Shown here: positions 1 to 9,000 of the stretch, in pieces | Position numbering within the stretch: the first letter of the stretch is position 1 | Layout: each line of letters begins with the position of its first letter | Source of the DNA: an uncultured Actinomycetes bacterium | Lineage (GTDB): Bacteria > Actinomycetota > Thermoleophilia > Solirubrobacterales > 70-9 | NCBI GenBank assembly: GCA_937907435.1 | Contig: CALCIA010000034.1 | Span: forward strand, 1-24,049 | DNA: 24,049 nt | Direction: 5' to 3' | Program-made: the position numbers and the translations under genes | Notes under the pieces: model-generated | What the model saw: the letters and a program-made list of their open reading frames with translations, nothing else | The model's database searches: none | What the model was told of the DNA's origin: nothing

Positions 1-48
1 CCTCATGGGGGTCACAGCCTGCCAGGACCCCCATGAGGAGCCCAGGAC
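1..48. repeat. Long perfect hairpin repeat, left copy (cut by window edge)
   Basis: Bases 1-13 and 26-48 are complementary arms around a 12-base loop (14-25). The left arm is truncated by the window start. The sequence is the exact reverse complement of the corresponding part of the full hairpin at 23874-23931, so this is a second copy of a dispersed element in opposite orientation. No T-run follows. It lies downstream of the leftward TetR gene ending at 383, so it could act in termination or mRNA end protection. That role is inference. Confidence 0.8.
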
Positions 49-170
49 CACCCTCAACCCACCTCGGACGGCCGCAAGCGCCCCGAACCCCCACCCGCCC
101 CCGGCGCGTCGTGGACCTACTCATCTATGCCGCGTCCCGCAAGCCGCGGTATCCGAAGGTTGGGGCCGGT

Positions 171-205
171 GGGCGGGGCCGCCGTCAGGGATGGCGACCC
201 CGCCC
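171..205. repeat. GC-rich imperfect hairpin
   Basis: GGGCGGGG (171-178) pairs with CCCCGCCC (198-205). After one mismatch, CGCC (180-183) pairs with GGCG (193-196), leaving a 9-base loop. There is no T-run. It may contribute to transcription termination for the leftward TetR gene that ends at 383, but it is about 180 bases beyond that stop, so the role is uncertain. Confidence 0.4.
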
Positions 206-345
206 TGCCCGGGCCTTCGCGCGGCGTCTCCCAGGGATAAGAGCGCCGCCGCCCCTCCACGAACGGCCAGGTGTGGACCGCCAGGGATGGGAGGGGGCCG
301 CCTCGGTAACGCGCCGTTGGGTTTGGCGCCGGCGGACCTATCGAT

Positions 346-367
346 CCTAGAGGATGATGTTTACAAA
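346..367. promoter_or_regulatory. Candidate regulator-binding motif, left copy
   Basis: GATGTTTACAAA at 356-367 is preceded by CTAGAGG. The exact reverse complement of the 12-mer, with CCTCCTAG on its far side, occurs at 3433-3455. The AT-rich 12-mer stands out in GC-rich DNA. A looser version (TTTAGAAACAT) lies at 1119-1129 between the divergent TetR genes. The sites may be operators of a TetR in the cluster or the ends of a transferred segment; the sequence alone does not decide. Confidence 0.4.
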
Positions 368-382
368 TACTAGGTTCTGTGA

Positions 383-1042
383 CTACCACCTGTCATGGGT
401 GGAATGCCCGCCCCCGCTGGATTCCCTGCCGGCGGTCTCGGGGTAGTAGGCGTCCGCCAGAGCGGCGAGTTCGTCGACCAGGCCCTCGCGTCCTCCTCCG
501 TCGCGCAACTTCCTGATCACGGCAGCCTCGAACGCGTCTAGGATGAACGCGGCCGTGGTGGCCGGAGGTGGAGAGTGGCGAGACCGGCGTGTCTCGCGGC
601 GCGTGTGCTGGATCGCGCGGGAGAGGCGCTCGAAGATTTCGTTTCGCTTGGCCAACGCGGCGCCGCCCGCGACGCGCACCTCCGCCAGGAGCCCGGTCGC
701 CAGGGCGGGCTCGGCGACGATGAAGTCGTTCAGCTCGCCGAGCCCCGCGCGCAGCGCTCCCGCCGGATCGGCGCCCGCCGCGCAGGCCGAGAGCAGCCGT
801 CCGCAGAACGTCTCGGCCCGCGTCTCGTAGGCGCGCGCGTAGCAGTCGGGCTTGCCCGCGTAGGTGTCGTAGAACCAGGTCCGGTTCGTGCCGCTTCGCT
901 CGAGCACCGCGGCGACGGTCACCGTGCCGTAGCCGATCTCACCGCACAGCTCGAGCATCGCCCGCTCTGTCGCCTTCGCGCGTTCCTCCCCAGCGGGGCG
1001 TCCACCTTCGCGGTCGCGATCGTCCGAGCGCCTCTTCGCCAT
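383..1042 (-). CDS. TetR/AcrR-family transcriptional regulator
   Basis: This 219-residue protein has the usual TetR size and plan. An N-terminal helix-turn-helix spans roughly residues 20-70 (TVAAVLERSGTNRTWFYDTY, then the KPDCYARAYE helix), followed by an all-helical C-terminal part that would bind a ligand and dimerise. The ATG at 1042 is preceded by AAGGGA at short spacing. It is divergent from the TetR at 1214, with about 170 bases between them that hold a candidate operator. Its middle (AEVRVAGGAALAKRNEI) resembles the TetR at 17736-18338 (AEVHVVGGPAMRERARL), so the two are probably the same subfamily. Target genes and ligand are unknown. The last 30 or so residues are polar and low in complexity. 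Confidence 0.85.
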   Translation of the reverse strand: MAKRRSDDRDREGGRPAGEERAKATERAMLELCGEIGYGTVTVAAVLERSGTNRTWFYDTYAGKPDCYARAYETRAETFCGRLLSACAAGADPAGALRAGLGELNDFIVAEPALATGLLAEVRVAGGAALAKRNEIFERLSRAIQHTRRETRRSRHSPPPATTAAFILDAFEAAVIRKLRDGGGREGLVDELAALADAYYPETAGRESSGGGHSTHDRW

Positions 1043-1118
1043 CGGTCCCTTGCCGCGCAGAGAACCTAAGAGCGTGTCTGCGCATATCCCTACGCTTTCG
1101 CAACCAAATTATCAGTGA

Positions 1119-1129
1119 TTTAGAAACAT
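1119..1129. promoter_or_regulatory. Candidate operator between divergent TetR genes
   Basis: TTTAGAAACAT differs at two central positions from TTTGTAAACAT found at 3433-3443. It sits in the AT-rich middle of the intergenic region between the regulators starting at 1042 (leftward) and 1214 (rightward), which is where TetR proteins commonly bind to regulate themselves. The evidence is only sequence similarity and position. Confidence 0.3.
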
Positions 1130-1201
1130 TGTCCTCGAAATGGCTTGTGATGCCGGCCCGATCCACGACACCGACGCGCAATTCGGCGCACCCGCTCTCG
1201 C

Positions 1202-1207
1202 TATCCT
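1202..1207 (+). promoter_or_regulatory. -10 element suggesting a leaderless TetR transcript
   Basis: TATCCT ends six bases before the ATG at 1214, and no Shine-Dalgarno sequence precedes that ATG. In actinobacteria a TANNNT element at this distance usually places the transcription start on the first base of the start codon. No convincing -35 is visible. Confidence 0.4.
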
Positions 1208-1213
1208 GGGCCG

Positions 1214-1885
1214 ATGGCACGATTGCCGGAGCATCTGAAGAGCGCTCCCGCGGGCCGCGAGCGGGTCTCGCAGGAGGTCATGCAGGAACACCAGCGCGAG
1301 CGGGTGGTGGGCCGGGCGATCCCGGTCTTCGCCAAGCGCGGCTACAACGCCACCACGATCGACGACCTCCTGGCCGCCGGCAAAGTGGGGGTCGGCAACT
1401 TCTACGAGCTGTTCGCGGGCAAGGAGGATTGCTTCCTGGTCGCCTACGAGCGGATCTTCTCGGCGGCGCGCGAGGAGGTCGAGACGGCTGCCGCCCCAGG
1501 CGAGGACTGGGCGGAGAAGACCTATCTCGGCCTGCGAGCGCTGATCGACTTCGGCCTCGCCCACCCGCTCGAGGCTCGTCTGGTGCTGCTCGAGGCACAG
1601 AGTGCGGGCGACGCCGCGCTGTCCCGCTACAACGGCCTCCTCGACGAGGCGCTCGTCTGGCTGCGTCGCGGCCGGGAGCAGCATCGGGGGGCGCGCGACC
1701 TGCCTCCGGGCTTCGAGCGGGCGTCGGTTTCGGGCCTCGCCTTCTACCTCCAGCAGTGCCTGCTCGAGCCCCGCGGACACGACGCGGAGGACCTCTTCGG
1801 CGAAGTGGCCGCGATGATCCTCGAGCCGATCATCGGCGCCCGCGCCCTGGCTCGCCTGCGCGACTCCCTCGCCGCCACCGCCTAG
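1214..1885 (+). CDS. TetR/AcrR-family transcriptional regulator
   Basis: This 223-residue protein has a clear TetR DNA-binding domain at about residues 30-80: AIPVFAKRGYNATTIDDLLA, then GVGNFYELFAGKEDCFLVAY. The helical remainder would form the effector and dimer domain. A 25-30 residue N-terminal extension (PAGRERVSQEVMQEHQRERV) precedes the fold and has a counterpart in the regulator at 2656. The ATG at 1214 has no ribosome site but follows a -10-like element at leaderless distance. The next TetR gene starts 34 bases after its stop and has its own ribosome site, so the two are probably cotranscribed. Ligand and targets are unknown. Confidence 0.88.
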   Translation: MARLPEHLKSAPAGRERVSQEVMQEHQRERVVGRAIPVFAKRGYNATTIDDLLAAGKVGVGNFYELFAGKEDCFLVAYERIFSAAREEVETAAAPGEDWAEKTYLGLRALIDFGLAHPLEARLVLLEAQSAGDAALSRYNGLLDEALVWLRRGREQHRGARDLPPGFERASVSGLAFYLQQCLLEPRGHDAEDLFGEVAAMILEPIIGARALARLRDSLAATA

Positions 1886-1919
1886 GCAGGTTCGTCGCCA
1901 GAGGGCGACGGAGGCGATC

Positions 1920-2600
1920 GTGACGGGTGGACGGGGCGGCCTCGACGGCGCCGCGCTCCTCGCCCACCCGCTCGGCCGGGCGGTGGTCGAGGTGGTGAAC
2001 GAGCGCGGCTACGAGCTCGCCGACGTCGCTGCCTTCCTCGCCCGCGCGGACGTCCCCGAGGCCGAGTTCCGCGGTCGCTTCGCGGGCAAGCCCGAGGCCG
2101 TCCTGGCGGTGCTCGAAGCGATGATCGGCGAATTTCGCCGCCGTGTCGACGAGGCCTACCGATCGGGCGGTGCCTGGCCTGACAGCCTCCGCGCGGCCGG
2201 CCACGAGACGGTGCGGTGGCTTCTCGAGCATCCCGGCCGCGCCCGGTTCGCGATGGTCTCGACCGCGCCCGCTGGTGACATGGCACGGGCTCGCCGCGAA
2301 GAGCTGTTCCTGTGGGGAGCGTCGCTCGTCGACGAGGGCCGCTCGGTCGCCGCCGACCCCGCGGCGGTGCCCACGCGGGCGGGTGTCATCGCGATCGGCG
2401 CGGTGGTCGAAGACCTCCGCCGCCACCAGGAAGGGACCCTGTTCGGCGACATCCTCGGCGCCCTGCCGAGGATGATGTACGCGGCGGTGCGGCCCTACCT
2501 GGGCGAGGCGGCCGCCCGGCGCGAGCTCGCGATGCCGCTGCCTGCCGATCTCGAGCGCGGCGCCGCTGAGCGCCGGCGGGTCGCTCGCCACCTGTTTTGA
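1920..2600 (+). CDS. TetR-like regulator with divergent helix-turn-helix
   Basis: This 226-residue protein aligns with the TetR plan but its DNA-binding part is atypical. The segment NERGYELADVAAFLARADV, then EFRGRFAGKPEAVLAVLEAM, replaces the usual aromatic FY pair of the recognition helix region. The C-terminal part is helical and of normal length. A GTG start at 1920 is chosen because GGAGG lies about six bases upstream. It lies 34 bases behind the TetR at 1214, which suggests one transcript. It could bind DNA with altered specificity or act as a partner of a neighbouring TetR; neither can be shown here. Confidence 0.8.
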   Translation: MTGGRGGLDGAALLAHPLGRAVVEVVNERGYELADVAAFLARADVPEAEFRGRFAGKPEAVLAVLEAMIGEFRRRVDEAYRSGGAWPDSLRAAGHETVRWLLEHPGRARFAMVSTAPAGDMARARREELFLWGASLVDEGRSVAADPAAVPTRAGVIAIGAVVEDLRRHQEGTLFGDILGALPRMMYAAVRPYLGEAAARRELAMPLPADLERGAAERRRVARHLF

Positions 2601-2643
2601 GACGTGTCGTTCTGACGGAAGACCGCTGAAGACGATCAACGCA

Positions 2644-2649
2644 TAAGCT
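2644..2649 (+). promoter_or_regulatory. -10 element suggesting a leaderless transcript
   Basis: TAAGCT ends six bases before the GTG at 2656. This is the same geometry as the TATCCT element before the ATG at 1214, and there is no ribosome site. It implies that the third rightward TetR has its own promoter. The -35 region is not recognisable. Confidence 0.35.
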
Positions 2650-2655
2650 GCGTCG

Positions 2656-3321
2656 GTGGCGGAGCGCGGATCCCGAAGCGAAGAGGGGGGTGGGCTGCCG
2701 CGGCTGCCGCCCGGCAGGCACGGCCTCTCGCGCGAGTTCGTGGTCAAAAACCAGCGCGACCGGATCTCCGCGGGGATGATCGGCGTGGTGGTCGAGCGCG
2801 GCTTCCACGACGCCTCGGTGTCCCAGGTCGTCGCCGCCGCCGGTGTCTCGCGACGCACCTTCTACAACTACTACTCGGATAAGGCCGAGGCCTTCTTCGA
2901 GGTCTACCGCGAGGTCACCGACTTCCTCTGCACCTCGATGACCGAGGCGGGTGAAGCCCAGCGCGGCTGGCCCGCCCGCGTGCGCGCCGAGATCGAGAGC
3001 CTCCTCGACACCTTCGCCGCCAACCCCGACCTGGTCCGCTTCTGCCTCGTCGCCCCGCCCGCCGCGGGCGGCGACGTGGCGGCCGCCTACCGCGACTTCC
3101 TCGCCCGCCTCCTCGCCGTCCTCGTCGAGGGCCGCCCCCGACGCACCCGCAACCCCGCCCCCGCCGCCGAGTACGGCCTGGTCGGCGGCCTCGCCGGCCT
3201 CCTCGTGGCCGCCGCCGAAGAGGGCGGATCAAAAGCCCTCACCGCTCTCGCGCCCGACGCGGTCGAGTTGGTCCTCACGCCCTACCTGGGGCGCGAGGCA
3301 GCGGCACGCGCCGCCCGCTGA
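2656..3321 (+). CDS. TetR/AcrR-family transcriptional regulator
   Basis: This 221-residue protein has a canonical TetR domain at about residues 35-90: GMIGVVVERGFHDASVSQVV, then GVSRRTFYNYYSDKAEAFFE. Its N-terminal extension (LPPGRHGLSREFVVKNQRDR) matches the kind of extension seen in the 1214 regulator (PAGRERVSQEVMQEHQRER), so the two share more than the core fold. The GTG at 2656 is preferred because an ATG-like alternative is lacking and a -10 element lies at leaderless distance. A small GC hairpin (3337-3352) follows the stop, without a T-run. The next gene, encoding an exported protein, begins 248 bases later behind its own promoter. Targets are unknown. Confidence 0.88.
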   Translation: MAERGSRSEEGGGLPRLPPGRHGLSREFVVKNQRDRISAGMIGVVVERGFHDASVSQVVAAAGVSRRTFYNYYSDKAEAFFEVYREVTDFLCTSMTEAGEAQRGWPARVRAEIESLLDTFAANPDLVRFCLVAPPAAGGDVAAAYRDFLARLLAVLVEGRPRRTRNPAPAAEYGLVGGLAGLLVAAAEEGGSKALTALAPDAVELVLTPYLGREAAARAAR

Positions 3322-3432
3322 GCCCTTCCCCCGGTCGCCGCCGCCCGGCGGCCCCATCCGGTCCCACCTGAGAGCCCACCGCAGCGGCCGCGAGCGACCG
3401 ATGCGCCAAGCGCAGATACGCCGCCGCAGGCC

Positions 3433-3455
3433 TTTGTAAACATCTCACCTCCTAG
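3433..3455 (+). promoter_or_regulatory. Candidate regulator-binding motif, right copy
   Basis: TTTGTAAACATC (3433-3444) is the exact reverse complement of 356-367, and CCTCCTAG (3448-3455) mirrors CTAGAGG at the left copy. It lies immediately upstream of the extended -10 for the exported-protein gene, a position suited to a repressor or activator. Which protein binds, if any, is not known. Confidence 0.4.
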
Positions 3456-3458
3456 ACG

Positions 3459-3467
3459 TGCTACATT
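3459..3467 (+). promoter_or_regulatory. Extended -10 promoter for the exported-protein genes
   Basis: TGCTACATT fits the extended -10 form TGN-TANNNT. The predicted start of transcription is near 3474, giving a leader of about 95 bases to the ATG at 3570. The best -35-like hexamer, TTGTAA at 3434-3439, is too far away (22 bases) for a standard promoter, so the extended -10 would have to compensate. Confidence 0.4.
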
Positions 3468-3474
3468 GATTCGT

Positions 3475-3493
3475 GTCGACCAGGGGGGTCGAC
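3475..3493 (+). repeat. Short hairpin at the start of the mRNA leader
   Basis: GTCGACC and GGTCGAC are perfect 7-base arms around a 5-base loop. The hairpin would form at or next to the predicted 5' end of the transcript. It may stabilise the mRNA or serve as a palindromic protein-binding site; both are inference. Confidence 0.4.
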
Positions 3494-3569
3494 GGGATGG
3501 GGACAAAGAGGGCAGCCACGGGGTCCGGACGGTCTCTCGTGCGGCGGTCCTCGCGGCAGGAGGAGATCG

Positions 3570-6026
3570 ATGAGCTCGACCACTGTTCATAGGCGAGGTT
3601 CGTACCCCGCTTGCGGATCCGGACCCAGCGGAGCCGATGTCAAGCGGGACAGATCCTTCAGGCGTCAAAGCCCAACGGCGACGTCGTCGAACTGGCCAGC
3701 CGCATCGTCAGTCGGCTGTCGTGGTCTCTGTGCAGGACTCGTCTGCGCCGTTGCCATGGTCGCGTTTCTCCTGGCACCTTCGCTCGCGGCGGCCGCCGAA
3801 TGCCCGAACGAAGCGCTCCGCGTCGGCCCTTCCGCCAATCTGCCCGACTGCCGGGCCTATGAGCAGGCGACGCCGATCGACAAGAACGGCTTCAACGCAA
3901 ATGGAGCCGCCAACCTCGTGCAGGCAGCAAACAACGGGAATAGGACCACCTTCTTCGATGAGGGTGGCCTGCCGGGTGCCGAAGGGTCTCAAGACTTCCA
4001 GATCTACCTTGCCCAGCGTGGGGCGGTGAATTGGTCTGCACGCGGCCTCCTGCCGCCCGCACCTCTCGGTTACGGCGGCAGGGTCCTCGGCTGGAGCGAA
4101 GACGAGGCCTACTCCTTTGTAGCTGCCACGCCCTCTGGGATCGGCTCCGAAAATCCCACCACGTTGTACATGCGTGACAACGAAACCGGAGAACTGACCG
4201 AGATCAGCGGTGAAGTAACTCGGACGGCCGGCCTGGCGCTCGACGGTGCCTCAGAAGGCACCCGCCTCGTGGCCTTTGAATCGAAAACCAAATTACCCGG
4301 GACCAACGCGATTGACAACAAATCCAACGTCTACCTGTGGAACCGCGAAAGCGGCGAAGTGATCTTGGGCAGCGTCCTGAACAACGGTTTGCCGCCGACG
4401 AGCGAAGGATCTTTTGCGGGTCCATACCGTTGGTGGCCGACGACGGAAACCAAAAGTGGAGGCGCCGCGGAAGAATTTTACGCTCAAGCCGAGCACGTCC
4501 TCTCAGCTGACGGCTCCCGTCTCTTCTTCACGGCAGGGCAGAAAGCTCCGGGGACTGGGGTGCAGATCTACATGCGGGAAAACCCAAGCAAACCCCAAAG
4601 CGCCCTCGCCGGGGGGGAATGCAGTGATGCAGACCTTGCGTGCACCCACGAAGTCTCTCAGTCGGAGAGATCCACGCCTGATCCAAATGGACCAAAGCCG
4701 GCCGCCCTCATAGGCGCGACCCCCGACGGATCAGTCGCCTTCTTCATGAGCTCGAGTGCCTTGACTGACAGTGCCACTACCGGGCCGACCGACGAAGGCA
4801 ACGATCTCTATCGATATGAGGCAGACGCTCCTCTCTCAGGCAGGCTGACCGATCTGACTCCCGACCCCTTCGATGCCAATGGGATCGAAGTGAAGGGAGT
4901 CCTCGGCTACAGCGATGACGGCACCTACGTCTACTACGCAGCAGCCAATGCCCTGCCCGGTACTGGTGCACCCCCCTCGACGTGCTCCGGAACCGGCCAG
5001 AACGTGACGGGTGCATGCAACATCTACCTGTGGCACGACGACCCCATCAGCCACCATGAAGAGACGATCTTCGTCACGCAGTTGAATGCTGAAGGAGACA
5101 ACTTCGACTGGTCCCCTCGCGCCAAGGGTAACGGTAATAATCTAACCGTGCCGACGGCCCGCGTCGCCGACGACGGTACGCTGCTCTTTGCATCGATCAG
5201 GTCGCTGACCGGCTACGACAGCGTCGGTCCGACTTGCGGTGTGGGAGCCGAATTCGGGGATCCAGGGCCATGTTCTGAGCTTTTCCGATACGTACCGGGA
5301 TCAGCCCCCACTCTTGATTGCATTTCCTGCAGCCCCGCAGGAGGGCCGGCGATTGATCACGCCACGCTGGCGAGCATAAGCGCACTGTCCGTGCCGGTGA
5401 CGAAGCCGAGCTTCGTTACCCGCAACCTATCGGGGGACGGCAGTCGCATCTTCTTTGAGTCACCGAGCAAGCTCGTCCCCGCCGACATCAATGGTGAAGG
5501 CGAATGCCCTGATGTGCCAGTCCCGGGTGGAGGATCCGACCGAGTGCCGCGCTGCCAAGACGTATACGAGTGGGAGGCCAAGGGGAGCGGCAGCTGCGAA
5601 AGCGACGCCGCTAATGGCGGTTGCCTCTACCTGCTTTCGACGGGCACCAGTCCCGCACCGTCCTATTTTGCAGATAGCGACACCGCCGGTGACAACGCCT
5701 TCTTCTTTACGTTCGACCAACTGGTAGGCCAAGACAGGGATCAGCTACTGGATGTCTACGACGCCAGGGTGGGAGGAGGGCTTGTGGCGCAGAACCCGCC
5801 CCTACCCATGCATTGCGAAGGAGAAGCCTGTAGGGGCTCTGCGACGCCTCCGCCCGGCGGTGGAACGCCGGGCAGCGCGACCTTTGTCGGTCCAGGCAAC
5901 GAGAAACCGAAAGTCCACAAGAAGCGTCACCACAAAAGGCATCACCACAAGAAGCACCATCGTCATCACAAGAAGATGCAAAAGAAGCACAAGCGCCCGC
6001 ACGCCCGTAAGGCGGTGAGCAACTGA
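3570..6026 (+). CDS. Exported PD40/TolB-like beta-propeller protein with basic tail
   Basis: This 818-residue protein has a hydrophobic export segment at residues 52-76 (CAGLVCAVAMVAFLLAPSLA, then AAA before ECPN) after an unusually long 50-residue N-region. The ATG is supported by AGGAGG six bases upstream. The mature part begins with a Cys-containing block (LPDCRAYEQATPIDKNG). Repeated blade-like units follow, such as DGSRLFFTAG and DGSRIFFESPSKLVP, and then a terminal block (DVYEWEAKGSG ... DVYDARVGGGLV) shared with the 642-residue protein at 10429. The last 40 residues are almost all His, Lys and Arg. The stop overlaps the next ATG by one base (TGATG), which indicates translational coupling. 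Function is unknown; a surface or cell-wall location is likely. A/T at third codon positions is commoner than in the genes from 10429 onward. Confidence 0.85.
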   Translation: MSSTTVHRRGSYPACGSGPSGADVKRDRSFRRQSPTATSSNWPAASSVGCRGLCAGLVCAVAMVAFLLAPSLAAAAECPNEALRVGPSANLPDCRAYEQATPIDKNGFNANGAANLVQAANNGNRTTFFDEGGLPGAEGSQDFQIYLAQRGAVNWSARGLLPPAPLGYGGRVLGWSEDEAYSFVAATPSGIGSENPTTLYMRDNETGELTEISGEVTRTAGLALDGASEGTRLVAFESKTKLPGTNAIDNKSNVYLWNRESGEVILGSVLNNGLPPTSEGSFAGPYRWWPTTETKSGGAAEEFYAQAEHVLSADGSRLFFTAGQKAPGTGVQIYMRENPSKPQSALAGGECSDADLACTHEVSQSERSTPDPNGPKPAALIGATPDGSVAFFMSSSALTDSATTGPTDEGNDLYRYEADAPLSGRLTDLTPDPFDANGIEVKGVLGYSDDGTYVYYAAANALPGTGAPPSTCSGTGQNVTGACNIYLWHDDPISHHEETIFVTQLNAEGDNFDWSPRAKGNGNNLTVPTARVADDGTLLFASIRSLTGYDSVGPTCGVGAEFGDPGPCSELFRYVPGSAPTLDCISCSPAGGPAIDHATLASISALSVPVTKPSFVTRNLSGDGSRIFFESPSKLVPADINGEGECPDVPVPGGGSDRVPRCQDVYEWEAKGSGSCESDAANGGCLYLLSTGTSPAPSYFADSDTAGDNAFFFTFDQLVGQDRDQLLDVYDARVGGGLVAQNPPLPMHCEGEACRGSATPPPGGGTPGSATFVGPGNEKPKVHKKRHHKRHHHKKHHRHHKKMQKKHKRPHARKAVSN

Positions 6027-9000
6027 TGAGCCGCGCAGCGACCAAGGAGAATGCCGAGAAGATGAGCACCAGAGTCAGCAACGCATTGCCCATGGCCATG
6101 TTCCGGCGCGGGGCGATAGTCCTTGCACTCGCGCTCCTGTCGGCTCTTGCCGCCCTGCTCCCCGCCGGCGCTTCAGCTGCTCCCACCGGCGCGGCTTGGC
6201 AGATCACCGCGGTTCCATACCCAAACAACTTTTCGCCGGGCGCGCTTGGAGAAGTCTTCCCGCGCGGTCCGGGTTATGCAGTCGTCGTCCGAGATATGGG
6301 GGGATCCTCAACCACCGGAAGCTTTGCTATTACGACGGAACTACCTGAAGGCACCACCTACGCGGGCGGCGCCGAAGGCAGGTTCAACACCAAGCCTGAA
6401 GTGTTCGGGGAACCACCATTCTTCGAATGCAGCGGCAGTGGCCGGACCGTGGTCTGCTCGACCTCAACAGCACTTCAGGCCGGCGGCTCGGCGACCGTAC
6501 TGGTTCCGGTCGATGTCGAACTGACCGAAACCTCGCCACCGACCGAGCTCGAGGCGGTCGCGACCGTCGAGGGAGGCGGCGCGCCGGCCGCTTCCGCTTC
6601 GACTCCGGTCAAGGTCACCACCGTTTCTGCCCCGTTCGATTTCATAGACGGTCCTGCAGGCTTCTACGGGTCCGCCAGCGACGCCGACGGCGCGCCGGCT
6701 GCCGAGGCGGGGTCGCATCCATACCAGCTCACCCTGGGCTTCAGCTTCCCCTACTTCATAAACGCCAAAACTGCGCCTGTCGCCGCTGGTGGTGGGCTCA
6801 AGGATCTCGAAGGCGTGTTGCCGCGAGGATTCGTGGTGAATCCCAACGTAACGTCGGTACGGTGCACGTCCATTGAGTTCGAAGCCGCAAAATGTCCGCC
6901 TGCGTCTGAAATCGGAACGGCCCAGCCGATCATCCTCACCTCTCGATATACCCAAGTGGCCACCAACCTCTACAACCTCGTCCCGATGCCAGGAGCAGTG
7001 TCCGAATTCGGGTTTGAAGTTCCGGGCGGCGTGTTCATTCGCATTCGCGGGCATGTGAATTCGGAGGGCGAATACGAGCTCTCGGCTGCCTCGAGCGACA
7101 TCCTCGCCAAGGTCGTAGTTGCCGGGGTGGCGCTGACCTTCTGGGGTGTGCCTTCCGACCCGAGCCACGATGAAATGCGAGGCGAGTGCCTTTCGGTTGT
7201 TGGCGGGAGAAATTGTCCCTCGGGTGGCATTCCGACCGAACGTACGGGCAGGACGTTGCTCACTTTGCCTGGCGACTGCTCGGGCCGACTGCTCAACATC
7301 AAAGCGGTAGCCGACTCTTGGGTCGAACCCGCGGTCAAGCACGAACGCGAATACTCTCTCGGAGAGGAGTCGGGCACCCCGATCTCGCTGGTTGGCTGCG
7401 AACGGCTCGCCTTCGCGCCGACTTTGGAAGCGCGGCCGACCACCAACCTCGCCGACAGCCCGAGCGGCCTTGACGTCAACCTTCAGCAGCCGTCCACCCA
7501 AGTCGCCGGAGCGCTTCCGAGCGCTCCGCTTCGCGACGCCACCGTCACCCTGCCCCAGGGACTCACTGTGAACCCGGCCGGGGCCGATGGCCTCGGCGCC
7601 TGTAGTGAGGCTCAGATCGGCTATGTAGACCGCGAAGGCAAGATCCGGTTCGCCGAAGAAGCGCAGAGCTGCCCGGATGCGGCCAAGCTGGGCACGGTCT
7701 CCGTCACGACGCCGCTGCTCCCAGACCCCCTGCCCGGGACGATCTACCTGGCAAGGCCATACGCCAATCCGTTTGGCTCTCTCCTTGCGATCTACCTCGC
7801 GGTCGAAGACGAAAAGACCGGTGTCATCTCGAAGCTGGCAGGGAGGGTCACTCCCGATCCCCAGACCGGCCAACTGACTGCGACCTTCACCGAAAACCCT
7901 GAGCTGCCGCTCGAAGACATCAATCTGCACTTCTTCGGTGGAGCTCGGGCGACGTTGCAGACCCCTGTGGCCTGCGGCGCCCACACCACGACCTCGACGC
8001 TGGTGCCCTGGTCGACGCCCGAAGGTGCCGACGCGCACCCGACGTCCACCTTCACGATCGCCTCGAGCCCGGCGGGCGGCTGTCCGACGCAGGTGTCAAA
8101 CGCTCCGAACAGCCCGGGCTTCACCGCCGGGACGCTCACCCCGCAGGCGGGGACCTACAGCCCGTTCGTGCTCAAGGTGAGCCGCGGTGACGGCACGCAG
8201 CGAATCGGACAGATCGACGCGACGCTTCCGCCGGGCCTGACCGGCAAGCTCGCCGGGATTCCGTACTGCTCGGAGGCGGACATCGCCGCGGCCCGGGCGC
8301 GGGAAGCGCCGAACCAGGGCGCGGCCGAGATCGCCTCGCCATCGTGCCCACTGGCCTCCGAAGTCGGGACGGTCACGGTCGGGGCGGGAGCGGGGCCGAG
8401 CCCGTACTACGTGAAAGGCCACGCCTATCTGGCCGGTCCGTACAAGGGGGCACCGCTGTCGCTCGTGATCATCACCCCCGCGGTCGCCGGCCCGTTCGAT
8501 CTCGGCACCGTGGTGGTGCGCTCGGCGCTCCAGGTCGATCCGGAAACGGCGCAGATCACGGCGAAGTCGGACGCGATCCCCTCGATCATCGACGGGATCC
8601 CGCTCGACGTGCGCTCGATCGCGATCGACATGGGCCGGCCCGGGTTCACCCTGAACCCGACCAGTTGTAACCCGATGGCGGTGCTCGGCACGGTCGCCTC
8701 GACGCTCGGTGGGCAGGCTTCGCTCTCGCAGCGTTTTCAGGTCGGCAACTGTTCCGCGCTGGCGTTCAAGCCCAAGCTGAAGATCCAGTTGAAGGGGGCG
8801 ACTAAGCGGATCGGCCACCCTGCCCTGAAGGCCGTCCTGATCCCGAACCCGGGAGAAGCCAACATCGGCCGCGCCCAGGTGAACCTGCCCCATGGCGAGT
8901 TTCTCGATCAAGGCAACCTGAACAAGACCTGCACCAAACCGGTGCTGCTGGCGGGCAACTGTCCGGCGTCGACGATCTACGGCAAAGCCAAGGCCTGGAC

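Larger units (their letters stand above)
49..382. other. Non-coding, structured intergenic stretch
   Basis: I see no credible gene here. Short open frames exist on both strands but they have no ribosome site and no recognisable protein. The stretch holds a GC-rich hairpin (171-205), three copies of CAGGGAT at 186, 232 and 282, and a motif near 346-367 that recurs inverted at 3433-3455. Bases just right of the hairpin at 1-48 share a 13-base run (CCTCGGACGGCCG) with the reverse complement of bases just left of the other hairpin copy. The dispersed element may therefore be longer than its stem-loop. Confidence 0.5.

Noticed and set aside
186..288. Three CAGGGAT repeats as a CRISPR-like array
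   Set aside because: The repeat unit is only seven bases, the spacing is uneven (46 and 50) and no cas gene is present.
5..389. Short open frames over the left hairpin repeat
   Set aside because: No ribosome site, proline- and arginine-rich products, and the same peptide motif arises from the hairpin copy at the right end, so the similarity is DNA repeat and not protein.
3337..3352. GC hairpin after the third rightward TetR as an intrinsic terminator
   Set aside because: The stem is six bases with no T-run; it is too weak to claim in GC-rich DNA.
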